Positions 1 through 9,741 of a stretch of DNA of 64,000 bases are shown piece by piece (position 1 is the stretch's first letter; every line of letters starts with the position of its first letter). Position numbers and translations under genes: made by a program. Below the pieces are notes generated by a model. That model was given only the letters and a program-made list of their open reading frames with translations, searched no databases and had not been told where the DNA came from. This DNA comes from Trichobilharzia regenti (lineage: Eukaryota > Platyhelminthes > Trematoda > Strigeidida > Schistosomatidae). The stretch is from positions 41,385,312 to 41,449,311 of the forward strand of contig OX235267.1 of the NCBI GenBank assembly GCA_944472135.2, in the 5' to 3' direction.

Positions 1-201
1 AAGAATAATTATCCTTTATGGAAGTCGAACTAAAATAAGGTGAGAGGGTTGAAATGATAAGTTAATGAAATTGGAAAACAAAGGGATAGTGAAGGATGAG
101 CCACCACTGTAATTCAAGTCATACCACAGATTCTTTTTGTACGCAGATAAGGTTTCAACCGTTCTACTGTGATAACCTCGGCAAACATAAGTTATTTGTC
201 T
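1..201. repeat. Flank shared with 38060-38260 (inverted copy)
   Basis: The first 201 bases are the reverse complement of 38060-38260 with only scattered substitutions and no length change (position n pairs with 38261-n). The match continues straight into LTR copy A, so this flank travelled with the LTR fold-back unit rather than being an independent neighbour. A short open frame on the minus strand runs through it but resembles nothing I recognise. The left end of the match is not visible because the window starts here. Confidence 0.85.
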
Positions 202-555
202 TGTCAATGTAGCTGAAGATTGAACGATCAATTCATGGTTGTTTGCTCAAACCCAAATTCCCTATATTTTCGCAGAGGCATCAATACACCAGTCATCGTC
301 TCATCGGTCGCCGTTCAGAAAGAAGATCAAAAACCGTCAGAAGTTATGCCGTGATTTATCATTGTAATATTTGATCATAGACCTTAGTTATTACGATGGT
401 TATATGTTGGTGTTAGAATAAAGAATTCTCGAGTCGCCAATCGGTGTTTTGGTTTTTCGTCATTTAGTACTAAGCGTTTCTGAAAGGCATCGAGGGACAG
501 CGAGAGGCCTGGCGTAGCAAGAGCTGGGCATTCACGGTTTTGAGACGTGATGGCA
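202..555 (+). mobile_element. LTR of the TGTCAATG family, copy A (left half of fold-back unit)
   Basis: A 354-bp copy of the LTR that precedes the BEL/Pao gag at 8371-8727. It starts TGTCAATG and ends near GATGGCA, a decayed version of the usual inverted ATTGACA end. A polyadenylation-like AATAAA lies in its middle after the TATATGTTGG segment. It faces copy B across 143 bp. Neither gag nor a primer-binding site follows it, so it is not the start of an element here. Confidence 0.85.
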
Positions 556-698
556 TGTCTATTAACTGTTTTGGATTGTGCTAACACGTATATTCGGTGT
601 CCTGTGCCTGTCAGAGGTTTGGTGATTATCGCGCTTCGGCTGTTTGTTCGCTTTAAACGGAAGCCCACTGTTACACGTTCGAAGAATATAACGTAGGC
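556..698. repeat. 143-bp centre of the LTR fold-back unit
   Basis: This stretch separates two LTRs in opposite orientation. It is conserved, inverted, at 37562-37704, also 143 bp. It does not match the 144-bp leader between the BEL LTR and gag at 8728-8871, although the length is nearly the same. I see no gene in it. Confidence 0.8.
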
Positions 699-1054
699 TG
701 TCAGCCACGTCCCGTAAACCGTTAATGTCCAGCTCCTGCTACGCCCGGGCTCACGCTGTCGCTTGAAGTTTCTCAGAAACGCTTAGTAACAACGGACGAA
801 TAAACCAAAACACCAATTGTTGACTTGAGTATTATGTATTGTTACACCAACATATAAATCAAGTATGACTAACGTCTGTGAACAAATATTACAATAATAA
901 ATCATTGTATTACTTCTGACGATGTTTCACTCTTCTTTCTGAACAGCGACCGATGAGACGATGACTGTCGTATTGATGCCTCCACGAAAATTGGGGAAGT
1001 TGATTTTGATCAAACAACCATGAATTGATCGTTCAATCTTCATCTCCATTGACA
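699..1054 (-). mobile_element. LTR of the TGTCAATG family, copy B (right half of fold-back unit)
   Basis: A 356-bp LTR read on the minus strand: it begins ATTGACA-complement at 1054 and ends at the TGTCAGCC of 699. With copy A it forms a fold-back with 355-bp arms. The base after its end (1055) is the first base of the composite repeat W, with nothing between. Confidence 0.85.
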
Positions 1055-1999
1055 CATATCATGTATAATAAGCTTAGCGTTAAATAAAGCGATGTATATA
1101 AATGTCATTCAATAGTGTGACATCTGTTTGCACTTGGGACACACCAATGGACCGGCTGAGCTCTGTCAACTTTGGTTAGATACTGGTATTTTATTTAGGT
1201 GTATTTACTGAAACTGGACAGGTTGCTAGGCCGTGGTTATCCACGAGAAGTTAACCAGTTGACATGAAGAAAGTGGAGAGTGTTATTGTCATTTATTATA
1301 TAACAGGAAACCATTTAGAGCATATTTAACTAGAACCTGACGTGCAGGTAGCTCTAATAGCACTGTAGCTGCTCTCGTTTTTCCATAAGCAACAGTCACA
1401 CATCCGGGAATATTGTAACACCATTGCAGTAATACGAAATGCATGGGTGATAAGCTGCCATAAAGTACTAAATTGCGACTTTTATGAATGGACACTGTGG
1501 CCAAATGGCTTCTGCTGGGAATTGTTGAGCAGTACAACCTTAACTCTTGGCATTCTCTCAAAAAATGTTTATTAGCTAATTCTTGTCCACGTCATTAGAA
1601 CCACAGGAGAGGAAATAATTGGAAGGGATAGTTGAAGTCCCGTTTATTCTCTCACCATTTTAGACTGATCCGTGATAGCAGATCATGCCGACTTGAACTT
1701 TCAGAATGCTTCTGTCACTCAAATAGACTACAGCTCTTAGGTAGCGAAATGCTAGATTAAGTGCATTCAGGTGAATATTTATTCATACAGTCATTTTTGT
1801 GCAGCCATGCATCATATTTAAGGTTTAACATGTCAGGCTCATTGATTTTCAAACTGACACACCAAGTATATACGAGTCTTCATTTAGCCGGCTGGCAGTG
1901 TGTTAATAAAAGTCAGAGCTAGGGAAAGGTGTAGCGACCCGGGCGAACGACCGTAAGAATGGATACGAGCATACAGCCATTTAAGCCCATAGTGAAAGC

Positions 2000-2330
2000 G
2001 CTCCTGTGGAGCCATTTACATGGACCATACAATTAGGTGTGTTTATCATCGGATTTCCAAACGTCATCCTGCGTGGCGACTAAGTAAAGGGCAGACAAAA
2101 TCCATTCGCAGCGCTATTCTATCTGATCTTGTGAATACGGGACACGAGATTGATGTTAACGATGCTGTCAAAATCATCTACCACATACCGACAAATCTTA
2201 ACTTCACCTTAGGAATTCGTTTACTGAATATCGCTGAGGCTGGTTGTTGGTATCCACTTTAAGAAGCCTAATTTGTGTCCAAAAGAAGCAAGTTCAGACA
2301 CCGTCCTTACTTAGGCCATCTAAGTTCGAA
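2000..2330 (+). pseudogene. Penelope-like element, GIY-YIG endonuclease end (remnant)
   Basis: The open frame at 2020-2262 carries the C-terminal pattern of Penelope-like retroelements: a KRHPAWRL stretch, then KGQTKSIRSAIL, a D-V-x-D-A segment, YHIPTN and the final LLNIAEA. In complete elements this GIY-YIG nuclease domain follows the reverse transcriptase and nicks target DNA. Only about 80 residues remain; the GIY and YIG half is frameshifted just upstream and no reverse transcriptase is attached. The same remnant sits in W copy 2. It cannot act alone. Confidence 0.75.
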
Positions 2331-2422
2331 TGATCCTCAGTTTTTTGTAGAAATTTCCTTTATTTTAGTTGATTTTCTGTTTGCCATTATTATATCATTT
2401 TTATTATTATAATTTAAGCATC

Positions 2423-2730
2423 TTTAGAGGTTGACGGAATCTCTTATACATCAACTTCTAACTTATTTATTCTCGCGTACCAAAAGCAAAGCAAAAGCCA
2501 ATATTTGATCGTCCAAAATACGTGACATATTTCGGGACCAAAACAAGCCAGCAGAGGAACGCTTAGCCGGCTAGTGATCGTAAGCGCGCGTGTCACGGCG
2601 GGGTACCAAATGGCGGGGATGCTTGACCGGAAGCCTTCAGCTAAACAAGTCGACTTAAACAGTGATGGTCAGCATCCAATGGTGAGTGACTGTTGTGATC
2701 AATAATTTTGGGGAATTATTTACCGCCACA
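2423..2730 (-). mobile_element. Solo LTR of the CsRn1-type Gypsy family, with CATC target duplication
   Basis: These 308 bp match the LTRs of the complete Gypsy element at 40485-45549. Read on the minus strand it starts TGTGGCGG and ends CCTCTAAA. The four bases CATC stand on both sides (2419-2422 and 2731-2734), the same 4-bp duplication length as the complete element. This is the usual product of recombination between two LTRs. Confidence 0.88.
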
Positions 2731-2838
2731 CATCTTTAATGAACTGTAATTCGATTGATTTTGCTTAACAAGTCGATATTATTTAAGAAAAGCCAACATT
2801 GTTGTTGATTTGTATGCAGTTGGTGGATGGTAACTAGC

Positions 2839-2896
2839 CGTGGAATTCAGGATGTGCATTTCGTCCTATTTGGGACTCGTCAGCTGGATGTACCTG
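2839..2896 (-). ncRNA. Hammerhead ribozyme (Sm-alpha type), W copy 1
   Basis: On the minus strand the sequence holds the core CTGACGA (consensus CUGANGA), stem II GTCC/GGAC around a CAAATA loop, the second core GAAA, a very short stem III ATG/CAT, and the AUC cleavage triplet between 2851 and 2850. Stem I is ATCCAG against CTGAAT, with one C-A mismatch that the other W copy lacks. This layout is that of the self-cleaving hammerhead in the Schistosoma Sm-alpha SINE. Self-cleavage of this copy is possible but weakened by the stem I mismatch. Confidence 0.8.
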
Positions 2897-3048
2897 CATT
2901 TCTCAGTGAGGGATGATAATGATGCAATCCCCAGACAACGTCGAAGCATCTGCAAAAGAAGCCAACATGTCAACCCGAGACCGAGCACTTTGGTCCAATC
3001 AAACGACGGCAAAATCAAAAATTCAATTCAATAATTGTTGTTGATTCC

Positions 3049-3406
3049 TGTCAATCACGTCTCATAAACCGTTAATGCCCAGCTCTCGCTACGCTCGGGC
3101 CCATGCTGTTCTTCGAAGATTTCAGAAACGCTTAGTTATAACGGACGCAAAAACCAAAACACCGATCTGCAGCTTGATATTTCTTTATTGTTACACCAAC
3201 ATATAAAAGGAATAAGCGAACTAAGGTCTGAAAACAAATATTACAATAATAAATCATTGTATTACTTCTGACGATGTTTCACTCTTCTTTCTGAACAGCG
3301 ACCGATGAGACGATGACTGTCGTTTTGATGCCTCCGCGAAAATTGGGGAAGTTGATTTTGAGCAAACAACCATGAATTGATCGTTCAATCTTCAACTCCA
3401 TTGACA
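3049..3406 (-). mobile_element. LTR of the TGTCAATG family, copy C
   Basis: A 358-bp LTR on the minus strand, starting at the ATTGACA-complement of 3406 and ending at TGTCAATC of 3049. It is closer to the BEL LTR at 12082-12438 than to copies A and B. With copy B it brackets repeat W in the same orientation, which imitates an LTR element, but there is no primer-binding site or polypurine tract next to either LTR. No target duplication is seen. Confidence 0.85.
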
Positions 3407-4108
3407 CTCCCCGGCAAAAATGGGATCCAACCCTTTTTTCCTTCACGACCAATGCACTTTGACTTGGATGCCATTGCGAGAACCTGGGTCACACGGACAG
3501 AGCTGAAATGGAAAACAGACAGAAAAGTCAACACACCACAAGCATACCCACAGCACAATCTCACACATCGCTGACGACCTGCGGCTCCAGACAGAGACCT
3601 CCTCTTGACATCTTGCAACACAGTCGCCACTTACTAGAATGACTCTTGCAGAATGCAACGTGACCATAGCACCAACTCATGATACTCTACGCACATCCTT
3701 GTATCTACTCACTACCAATTACCACTGCAATCGCTTGTCACTCATTCTGCCTCAGTTCTAGTAGCGGTGACGCATGCGAGCCTTAGTCGTTTACACTCTT
3801 TCTCCCCGGCGTGTCGGACCGCAGCTAACAATTATCTCCGTGTGCATTTCATTCTCAGCAATAGCCTAGCCTCCCTGGCGTATACGACCCATCTGCTGTC
3901 CTTAACATCAATCAATTCATTCATGGATGTAGAAGACTCGAAACAACTTCAGAAGTAATCACGACGAAAATTTTAACAAAATTACGCACTAACAACAAGA
4001 CACGAAAACAACAAGTAAACACAATGAATCCAAAAAACATCATTGATATGACACACCACACATATATACAAACAGTACACACAAACTCGCGGATCACATC
4101 TTGATGGA
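3407..4108. other. No gene seen; CA-rich stretch
   Basis: About 700 bp with unusual CA-rich composition on the plus strand and only short open frames (for example 3767-3958) that match no family I know. I see no RNA gene. Confidence 0.6.
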
Positions 4109-4560
4109 ATTCCTTTGAAGAATCGCAGGACTTACACCAGTACGCCTACAACCCTTCTCAGGTTGACCATTGTAATTTGTGGAATGTCCGGACACAAACA
4201 AGATTAACCAACAATCACATTGATGGGAACTCACACAAGTATTTAACAGAAACATATGTACAATCAACACATCAAATGTTGTGGATTCTGGCACGACAAA
4301 CTACCCTTGAAGAACTGTAGGACTTACAGCAGTACGCCTACATTCCTTCTCAGGTTGATGATCCAAGTGGAAGTCGTCCGGACACAAACATAATTACCAA
4401 CAGCTAGATGACAGATGATATCAATTCAGTATATACAATATGAACATATTTACAAAATCACACACCAAGCACAGTGGACTGCTCATTGATGCGCTACCCT
4501 TTGAAGAATTGTAGGACTTACAGCAGTACGCCTACAACCCTTCTCAGGTTGACGCCCTAG
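4109..4560. repeat. Tandem repeat, period about 190 bp, 2.3 copies
   Basis: A block beginning near CCTTTGAAGAA, passing GTAGGACTTACAGCAGTACG and closing at TTCTCAGGTTGA recurs at about 4112, 4303 and 4498. The linker between blocks also recurs (GTCCGGACACAAACA). The third unit is cut short after its conserved block. The spacing is 191 and 195 bp, in the range of satellite monomers. Confidence 0.85.
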
Positions 4561-4647
4561 GTTGGAAAATCGTCGCAGAGTTCATTTGCTGACTTCCTTC
4601 TATGAGCTATATCCTCAAATCTGAACGGCAACACGCTCATGTCATTG

Positions 4648-5721
4648 TGTAACAACAGAAGACAAGGGCAAAGCAACAGATCCTTTTTATTATGAAAATC
4701 AACACGTATTTATACATCTTTCAACTACATTATTATAGACAAGCGCAGTCATCTGATTGGTTGTTTAGGTAGACAAACGCAGGCTTCTGATTGGTTGTTT
4801 CGGGATTCCTTGACAAATAGAGTTCTCTCTGCGAATCATATTCTGCCACGTTAACTTTGCTGTGATTGGTTGTTGACTCAGGCTTGTTCATATTTTCTCA
4901 CGGCCCATATTAGTGACTGGACCTTAACGTAGATTAGTGCCAACCAATCGGCTAGCAGCCTGCTCTCATCACACTCGTCCCCCGTCAAATACGTGCGACT
5001 GAAGTCGGCTTGATCTACTTGGTGCAGGCGTCATCGTTGGCTTGTCTCGCTGTATCCATTTCTGGAGCTCGCTGACGTTCACGCGCCTCTCATTGTTCGC
5101 CATTGCGACTGTGTCTGCGTAACCCCATCTCGAAGTGACCATATATGGTCCTTCCCACTTTGGAAACTGTTTGCCTGACCCTGTCGAACATTCGTCCATA
5201 CTTCGGCCCACACCTTCATATGCTGCTTTCGCTCGACCTCCCAGCAGCGTCTCAAGTAGCAGCTCCATCGCTGACAGATTTAGAACGCCACTCAACTGCG
5301 CAGAAGCATTGAAGTCCTGCCCGAAGATCCATATGTCTCCATCAAAAACTGCAGGGTATAGGCTTTTCATTTGTCGGTAGGCAGCGACACCAAATGTAAC
5401 AACAGAAGACAAGGGCAAAGCAACAGATCCTTTTTATTATGAAAATCAACACGTATTTATACATCTTTCAACTACATTATTATAGACAAGCGCAGTCATC
5501 TGATTGGTTGTTTAGGTAGACAAACGCAGGCTTCTGATTGGTTGTTTCGGGATTCCTTGACAAATAGAGTTCTCTCTGCGAATCATATTCTGCCACGTTA
5601 ACTTTGCTGTGATTGGTTGTTGACTCAGGCTTGTTCATATTTTCTCACGGCCCATATTAGTGACCTAGACCTTAACGTAGATTAGTGCCAACCAATCGGC
5701 TAGCAGCCTGCTCTCACCACA
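4648..5721 (-). mobile_element. Short internally deleted Gypsy-type LTR element
   Basis: Two near-identical LTRs (4648-4973, 326 bp; 5395-5721, 327 bp) flank only 421 bp. The element is on the minus strand. LTRs run TGTGGTGAG to GTTGTTACA and carry TATAAATA and AATAAA signals. Next to the 5' LTR is a primer-binding site TGGTGTCGCTG two bases in, and before the 3' LTR a polypurine tract GACGGGGGACGAG. A 4-bp target duplication ATTG is at 4644-4647 and 5722-5725. It needs proteins supplied by a full relative, so it behaves like a TRIM-type non-autonomous element. Confidence 0.9.
4974..5394 (-). pseudogene. Gag-like start fused to integrase C-terminus in the deleted Gypsy element
   Basis: The minus-strand open frame (4969-5418, 149 aa) starts inside the 5' LTR. 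Its N-terminal half, with an FDGDIWIFG stretch, may be an early Gag fragment. The second half carries WEGPYMVTSRWGYADTV and then VNVSELQKW, the GPY/F-type pattern of the chromatin-facing C-terminus of Gypsy integrases. Everything between (protease, reverse transcriptase, RNase H, integrase core) is absent. The frame stays open across the junction and stops at the 3' LTR edge. Identification of the integrase part is firm; the Gag part is a guess. Confidence 0.65.
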
Positions 5722-5725
5722 ATTG

Positions 5726-6035
5726 TATCGTAGAATATAGATGACGAACAAACACCACGGCATATCTCATCAACCAAGTGTAGAAACAGAGTAATTTACA
5801 CCAAAGATAATAACATTCAAATAGTAACTTGAAACTAGAAATGCCTTTATTCATGCAAGTCAATTTAACAATAACTCTCTCCTTTACACTTGGCTTATCC
5901 ACACTAAACTGACCATTGATATTCGTCCTTTCAAACGAACTGATATACCATAGTCATTGCCACAGATACTTGAGTTGATGGGCATCTGTTTCATTGTGGA
6001 TGAAAACACCAACGATGACTGAGGTGACACAAGGT
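5726..6035. other. Unassigned sequence before the gap
   Basis: The minus strand stays open from the gap to about 5714 in one frame or another, but the protein (MPINSSICGNDYG..., MDKPSVKERVIVKL...) matches no family I recognise. It is not the mirror of the sequence beyond 14371, so the large palindrome must end inside the gap. Confidence 0.5.
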
Positions 6036-6437
6036 NNNNNNNNNNNNNNNNNNNNNNNNNNNNNNNNNNNNNNNNNNNNNNNNNNNNNNNNNNNNNNNNN
6101 NNNNNNNNNNNNNNNNNNNNNNNNNNNNNNNNNNNNNNNNNNNNNNNNNNNNNNNNNNNNNNNNNNNNNNNNNNNNNNNNNNNNNNNNNNNNNNNNNNNN
6201 NNNNNNNNNNNNNNNNNNNNNNNNNNNNNNNNNNNNNNNNNNNNNNNNNNNNNNNNNNNNNNNNNNNNNNNNNNNNNNNNNNNNNNNNNNNNNNNNNNNN
6301 NNNNNNNNNNNNNNNNNNNNNNNNNNNNNNNNNNNNNNNNNNNNNNNNNNNNNNNNNNNNNNNNNNNNNNNNNNNNNNNNNNNNNNNNNNNNNNNNNNNN
6401 NNNNNNNNNNNNNNNNNNNNNNNNNNNNNNNNNNNNN
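6036..6437. other. Assembly gap (402 N)
   Basis: A run of 402 undetermined bases at the outer edge of the left palindrome arm. Its true length is unknown. Confidence 1.
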
Positions 6438-7880
6438 GTTTGTTCTGGCCACTCCTGTATGTACTAGCTGGAGACGTCCGTGTATCATCCCATGGTGTAG
6501 AGATTGAGGTGTTACTTCCAAACAGCTGCCATAGTTCTCTTGCCAAGTTACAATGCCATGAGTATTCCGTCTCAATCGGTCTTTCTGCCTGAGTAGCGAG
6601 ATTGGCTATCTATTCGCCGTAAGTCGATTTACCTCCATTTCTTCTGTGATCACTCATATCACTGCATCCAGTGTAAGGTACAATTTTTGATGGAGGGCAA
6701 GTCTTCATGAGTCTTGTTCCAATGCACGAACTCTGTAAACGATCCCCGGTAACTATGCTTCATCTTCCGGCCTAAATAAAAAATCTGCCAAAACATTTTC
6801 GTTACCAGGGACGTGTGAGATCGTTAAGTCACACTCCTGCAGGCCCAACATTCACCGTGACAACTTCCCAACTCTCACTGTCCCTAGAAACCGTAGAGGC
6901 TTGTGGTCAGTCTCGATGTGGAACCCTTGACCGAGTAAATACGTCTCCATTCGTCTACCGCCCATACTATTGCTATACATTCTTCCTCTCTCACTGCACA
7001 CTTCTGTTATGTATTTCTTGAAACACGAGTGGCATATTTGTCAACTCCTTCATCCTGCCTAAGCACTGCGCCTATGTGCCACTCGCACCTGTGCTCAGTG
7101 TAAACTGTTTTCTGGGTGCCGGCAGTCTTGGCGCTATTTCCTGATTATCTAGAAGCCATTTAATGCTGCCGAATATTTTCTGCGAATCTTCCAACGAAAC
7201 GAACTTCGACTCACTTAATAGCCTGTACAGAGGAGCTGCCACCTCGTTGAGGTTCTTCATGAATCAACTATAAAATGCTGTTCTCCCCGGGAAATGCCTT
7301 AGCCTCCCCCATGAATTAGGAGCCGTATTGGCCTTAACCGACGAGATTTTTTCCCATAGGTGTTTTGTCTCCTACTATGTATCCCAATGGCGTGATATTT
7401 CTTCGGGCCATCTGTAATTTTATTTTGTTAATAAGCAATCCAAACCGGATAATGAGCCTTAAAATGGCTTCCACATGTTTCATATGGCTACTTGCAGGTC
7501 GACTGTAGATAAAGAGGTCAACACTGTACAGCTCCGCGTTCTCCAAGTGTTTAAGTAACAACGGCATTAGCCGTTTGAATGTAACGGAAGCACCTGCTGA
7601 TCCAAACGGCGTGCGTTTAAACCAGTAGTGTTTCCGCCCCACGATAAACTCTGTCTTATCTCTGTCCGCTTTTTTTATTGGTAACCACCGGTATCCGTAA
7701 AGAAGTTAGTATTCTTTAGACGATCGAAGGTTTGTGCTATGGTCATCCTAACACAAGGTCTCACTTCTGTTATGCTGTTTAGCTGTGGGAAATCATCTCT
7801 CACCTTAACACAACAACCATAAGGATCTCTATTTCCGGTGGACAGATGATCGTATTCTCTAACCGAAATCATCACATCCT
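6438..7880 (-). pseudogene. Old Gypsy pol remnant (left palindrome arm)
   Basis: Mirror copy of 12929-14371. On the minus strand, three broken frames show a Gypsy pol in order: at 7675-7875 the region with AQTFDRLKNTNFF before the reverse transcriptase active site, at 7334-7642 GRKHYWFKRTPFGSAGAS followed by a ruined YxDD box (YSVD), at 7072-7260 the connection region, and further left an RNase H part ending in SHVPGNENVLADF. Stops and frameshifts separate all parts. The integrase half lies beyond the gap or is missing. Confidence 0.85.
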
Positions 7881-7886
7881 GTATTT

Positions 7887-8370
7887 TTGACGCCTACATT
7901 TCTGCTTAAGAAGTTATTCAACCAATTAAAAAACCTACATCCTGTCGGCGAAGACAAGAAAGGTTGGTTCATATCTAGACTAGCTGATATCTCCAACCAA
8001 CACCTTTGTTCATCAATTCAACGGTCTAGGATCATGGCTAAAATGTCTAAAAAGCAATTAAACGTCTGCTAAGCAATGAAGATATCGTCATGCTGCGACC
8101 AGATAGAGGCTTGGGCATGGTAGTGGTGAACAAAGCTAACCATATTCGAAAAGCGGAGTCCATTGTCAATGACGCGTCAAAATTCAGTGCTGATAACAAC
8201 AGGAAAGACATGACGGATTCGGGTGGAAAGAAATCTGTTGAAAAAGAAAATGATTGACAATCACATATAAAGTAGAATGAGGCCCAAGGGAGCTCGTCTG
8301 CCAACGATGCGCAAGAAGAATTGCTCAATGAAACCCATCCTTTCAATGGCAAATTCACCCTTTCACAAGG
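7887..8370 (+). pseudogene. Penelope-like reverse transcriptase N-terminal remnant (left arm)
   Basis: Translated in pieces, this shows the typical start of a Penelope-like reverse transcriptase: MLRPDRGLGMVVVNKA with the following IRKAESIVNDASKF, then, after a frameshift, RPKGARLP and MKPILSMANSPFHKV. The coding sequence is cut at 8370, where the BEL LTR begins after CACAAGG. The PLE copy was therefore older than the BEL insertion. No catalytic YxDD part is present. Confidence 0.8.
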
Positions 8371-8727
8371 TGTCAATGGAGTTGAAGATTGAACGATCAA
8401 TTCTTGGTTGTTTGCTCAAAATCAACTTCCCCAATTTTCGCGGAGGCATCAATACGACAGTCATCGTCTCATCGGTCGCTGTTCAGAAAGAAGAGTGAAA
8501 CATCGTCAGAAGTAATATAACGATTTATTATTGTAATATTTGTTTACAGACCTTAGTTCGTTTATTCCTTTTATATGTTGGTGTAACAATAAAGAAATAA
8601 CAAGCGGCAGATCGGTGTTTCGGTTTTTGCGTCCGTTATTACTAAGCGTTTCTGAAACTCAAAGGAACAGCGTGGGCCCGAGCGTAGCGAGAGCTGGGCA
8701 TTAACGGTTTATGAGACGTGATTGACA
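8371..8727 (+). mobile_element. 5' LTR of the BEL/Pao element (left arm)
   Basis: A 357-bp LTR with inverted termini TGTCAAT and ATTGACA. It has a TATA-like TTTTATATG at about 8567 and AATAAA at 8588. The gag start codon lies 144 bp downstream, which is what identifies this repeat family as an LTR. The same repeat, without an attached element, occurs at 202-1054, 3049-3406 and 37201-38059. Confidence 0.88.
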
Positions 8728-8871
8728 GTTTCTGACGATAGAAACAGATCTGGCGGATTCAAACAGTTGGTGAAAGTTTGGATAGTCGCCGTTCATTTTT
8801 TCTGGTGCCGGTCAAGTCCTCTTTGAACAAACAATATCTGGAACTTTTTTGGAATTGGGTCAAGTTCAACA
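8728..8871 (+). other. BEL/Pao leader between LTR and gag
   Basis: The 144-bp leader starts with a small hairpin (GTTTC ... GAAAC), then TGGCGGATTCAAAC at 8751, which could be a displaced primer-binding site. It lies 23 bases from the LTR end, farther than usual, so I do not claim it. The mirror copy is 11938-12081. Confidence 0.5.
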
Positions 8872-9741
8872 ATGCCTGGGTCAAAGAAGGGACAGAGTGT
8901 CTTGGATACAAACAGGAAAGTAAGTCATTGTGACTTGTCTGTTAATTGTAACGATGTGTCTGATGTTAAGCATGACATGGTTGATGTTACTGTTTCGCCG
9001 TTCAGGGATAATAGGAACATCAAACTCCCTAAGTTTGAACCACGGTGTTTTGATGGAAACCCGGCCGATTATTTACAGTTTGTTAAGGAGTTTGAGATCA
9101 TGTTGAGTAGTTTTTTATTAAGTGATGAATTGAAATTGATGTATTTGATGAGGTATTGCACTGGAGATGCTGCAAGAGCTATACAGTGCTGTAAGCTGAT
9201 GCCCCCTAATGAGGGATACGCTGAGGCTATGAGCATATTACGTCAAAGGTTTGGAAGGCCTTCGATGATTGTAAGGAACGTATACGAAGCTGTCAAGGGT
9301 AATGGCAGTCAACTTCAAGATGACTCCAAGGCACTCACTGAGTTTTTAGACAATCTTATGACTTACAAGAATACCTTGATCTCTATGAATTTCATGGGTG
9401 ACCTCAACTCCAGCTCAGTCCTAGAGGTAATTGCAAGACGCCTACCTACGCGGCTGCAAAGGAAATGGGTAAAAATAAGCTCTCGTATAGAGGAGGAGGG
9501 TATCGAGCCAAGGTTCGATGATATTCTTAGACTGGTGAAGGACAGTGTCAACCAGGCGATGGGCAAATTCGCCAGCATTTTGCATTCTAAGGTAGAACCT
9601 AAGGAACCAGTGAATATAAGGAAGGCATTTGTGGTGAAGTCTCAAGACACAACGAGAAAGGATGAGTGTATTGTCTGCAAAATTAGCACAAAACGGGGAG
9701 GACGTGGCACCAAATGGATGCACTGTCATCCTATATTCTGA
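8872..9741 (+). pseudogene. BEL/Pao gag, truncated at the palindrome junction (left arm)
   Basis: The 289-residue frame begins MPGSKKGQ and follows the Pao-type Gag (DUF1759) from KLPKFEPRCFDGNPADY to about residue 250. At residue 269 (base 9680), within the first zinc-finger cysteines CIVC, the reading frame crosses the palindrome junction and continues for some 20 residues in sequence that is antisense to the pol gene. The rest of Gag, protease and polymerase are missing on this strand. It differs from the right-arm copy by Gly for Ser in the NFMxDLN segment. Gag normally forms the particle core; this version would lack the nucleic-acid-binding fingers. Confidence 0.9.

Larger units (their letters stand above)
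1055..3048. repeat. Composite repeat W, copy 1 (about 2.0 kb, direct repeat of 16355-18354)
   Basis: The segment matches 16355-18354 along its whole length with a few percent substitutions and small indels. Inside it lie, in order, an unrecognised 900-bp part with a decayed minus-strand frame at 1289-1561, the 3' end of a Penelope-like element, a solo Gypsy LTR with its target duplication, and a hammerhead ribozyme on the minus strand. Both copies carry the same solo LTR with the same CATC duplication, so W was already a composite when it was copied. In this copy the homology stops exactly at LTR edges on both sides (1054/1055 and 3048/3049). Confidence 0.9.
6438..9680. repeat. Left arm of the 3.2-kb palindrome
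   Basis: The arm is the reverse complement of 11129-14371; position n pairs with 20809-n over the whole 3243 bp without length change. In the parts I compared, only one substitution appeared (a G/A change in gag, Gly versus Ser). From outside in it holds an antisense Gypsy remnant, a PLE remnant, the BEL LTR, the leader and most of gag. The inner edge is at GTCTGC, 9680. Confidence 0.95.

Noticed and set aside
5991..6575. Long frames across the gap
   Set aside because: They are open only because N codons are not read as stops.
8047..8400. Antisense frame of 117 codons across PLE and LTR (and its mirror 12409-12762)
   Set aside because: It is the reverse-strand shadow of the PLE remnant and crosses an LTR edge.
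8751..8764. BEL primer-binding site TGGCGGATTCAAAC
   Set aside because: It stands 23 bases from the LTR end and matches only part of a tRNA 3' end; left as a possibility in the leader entry.
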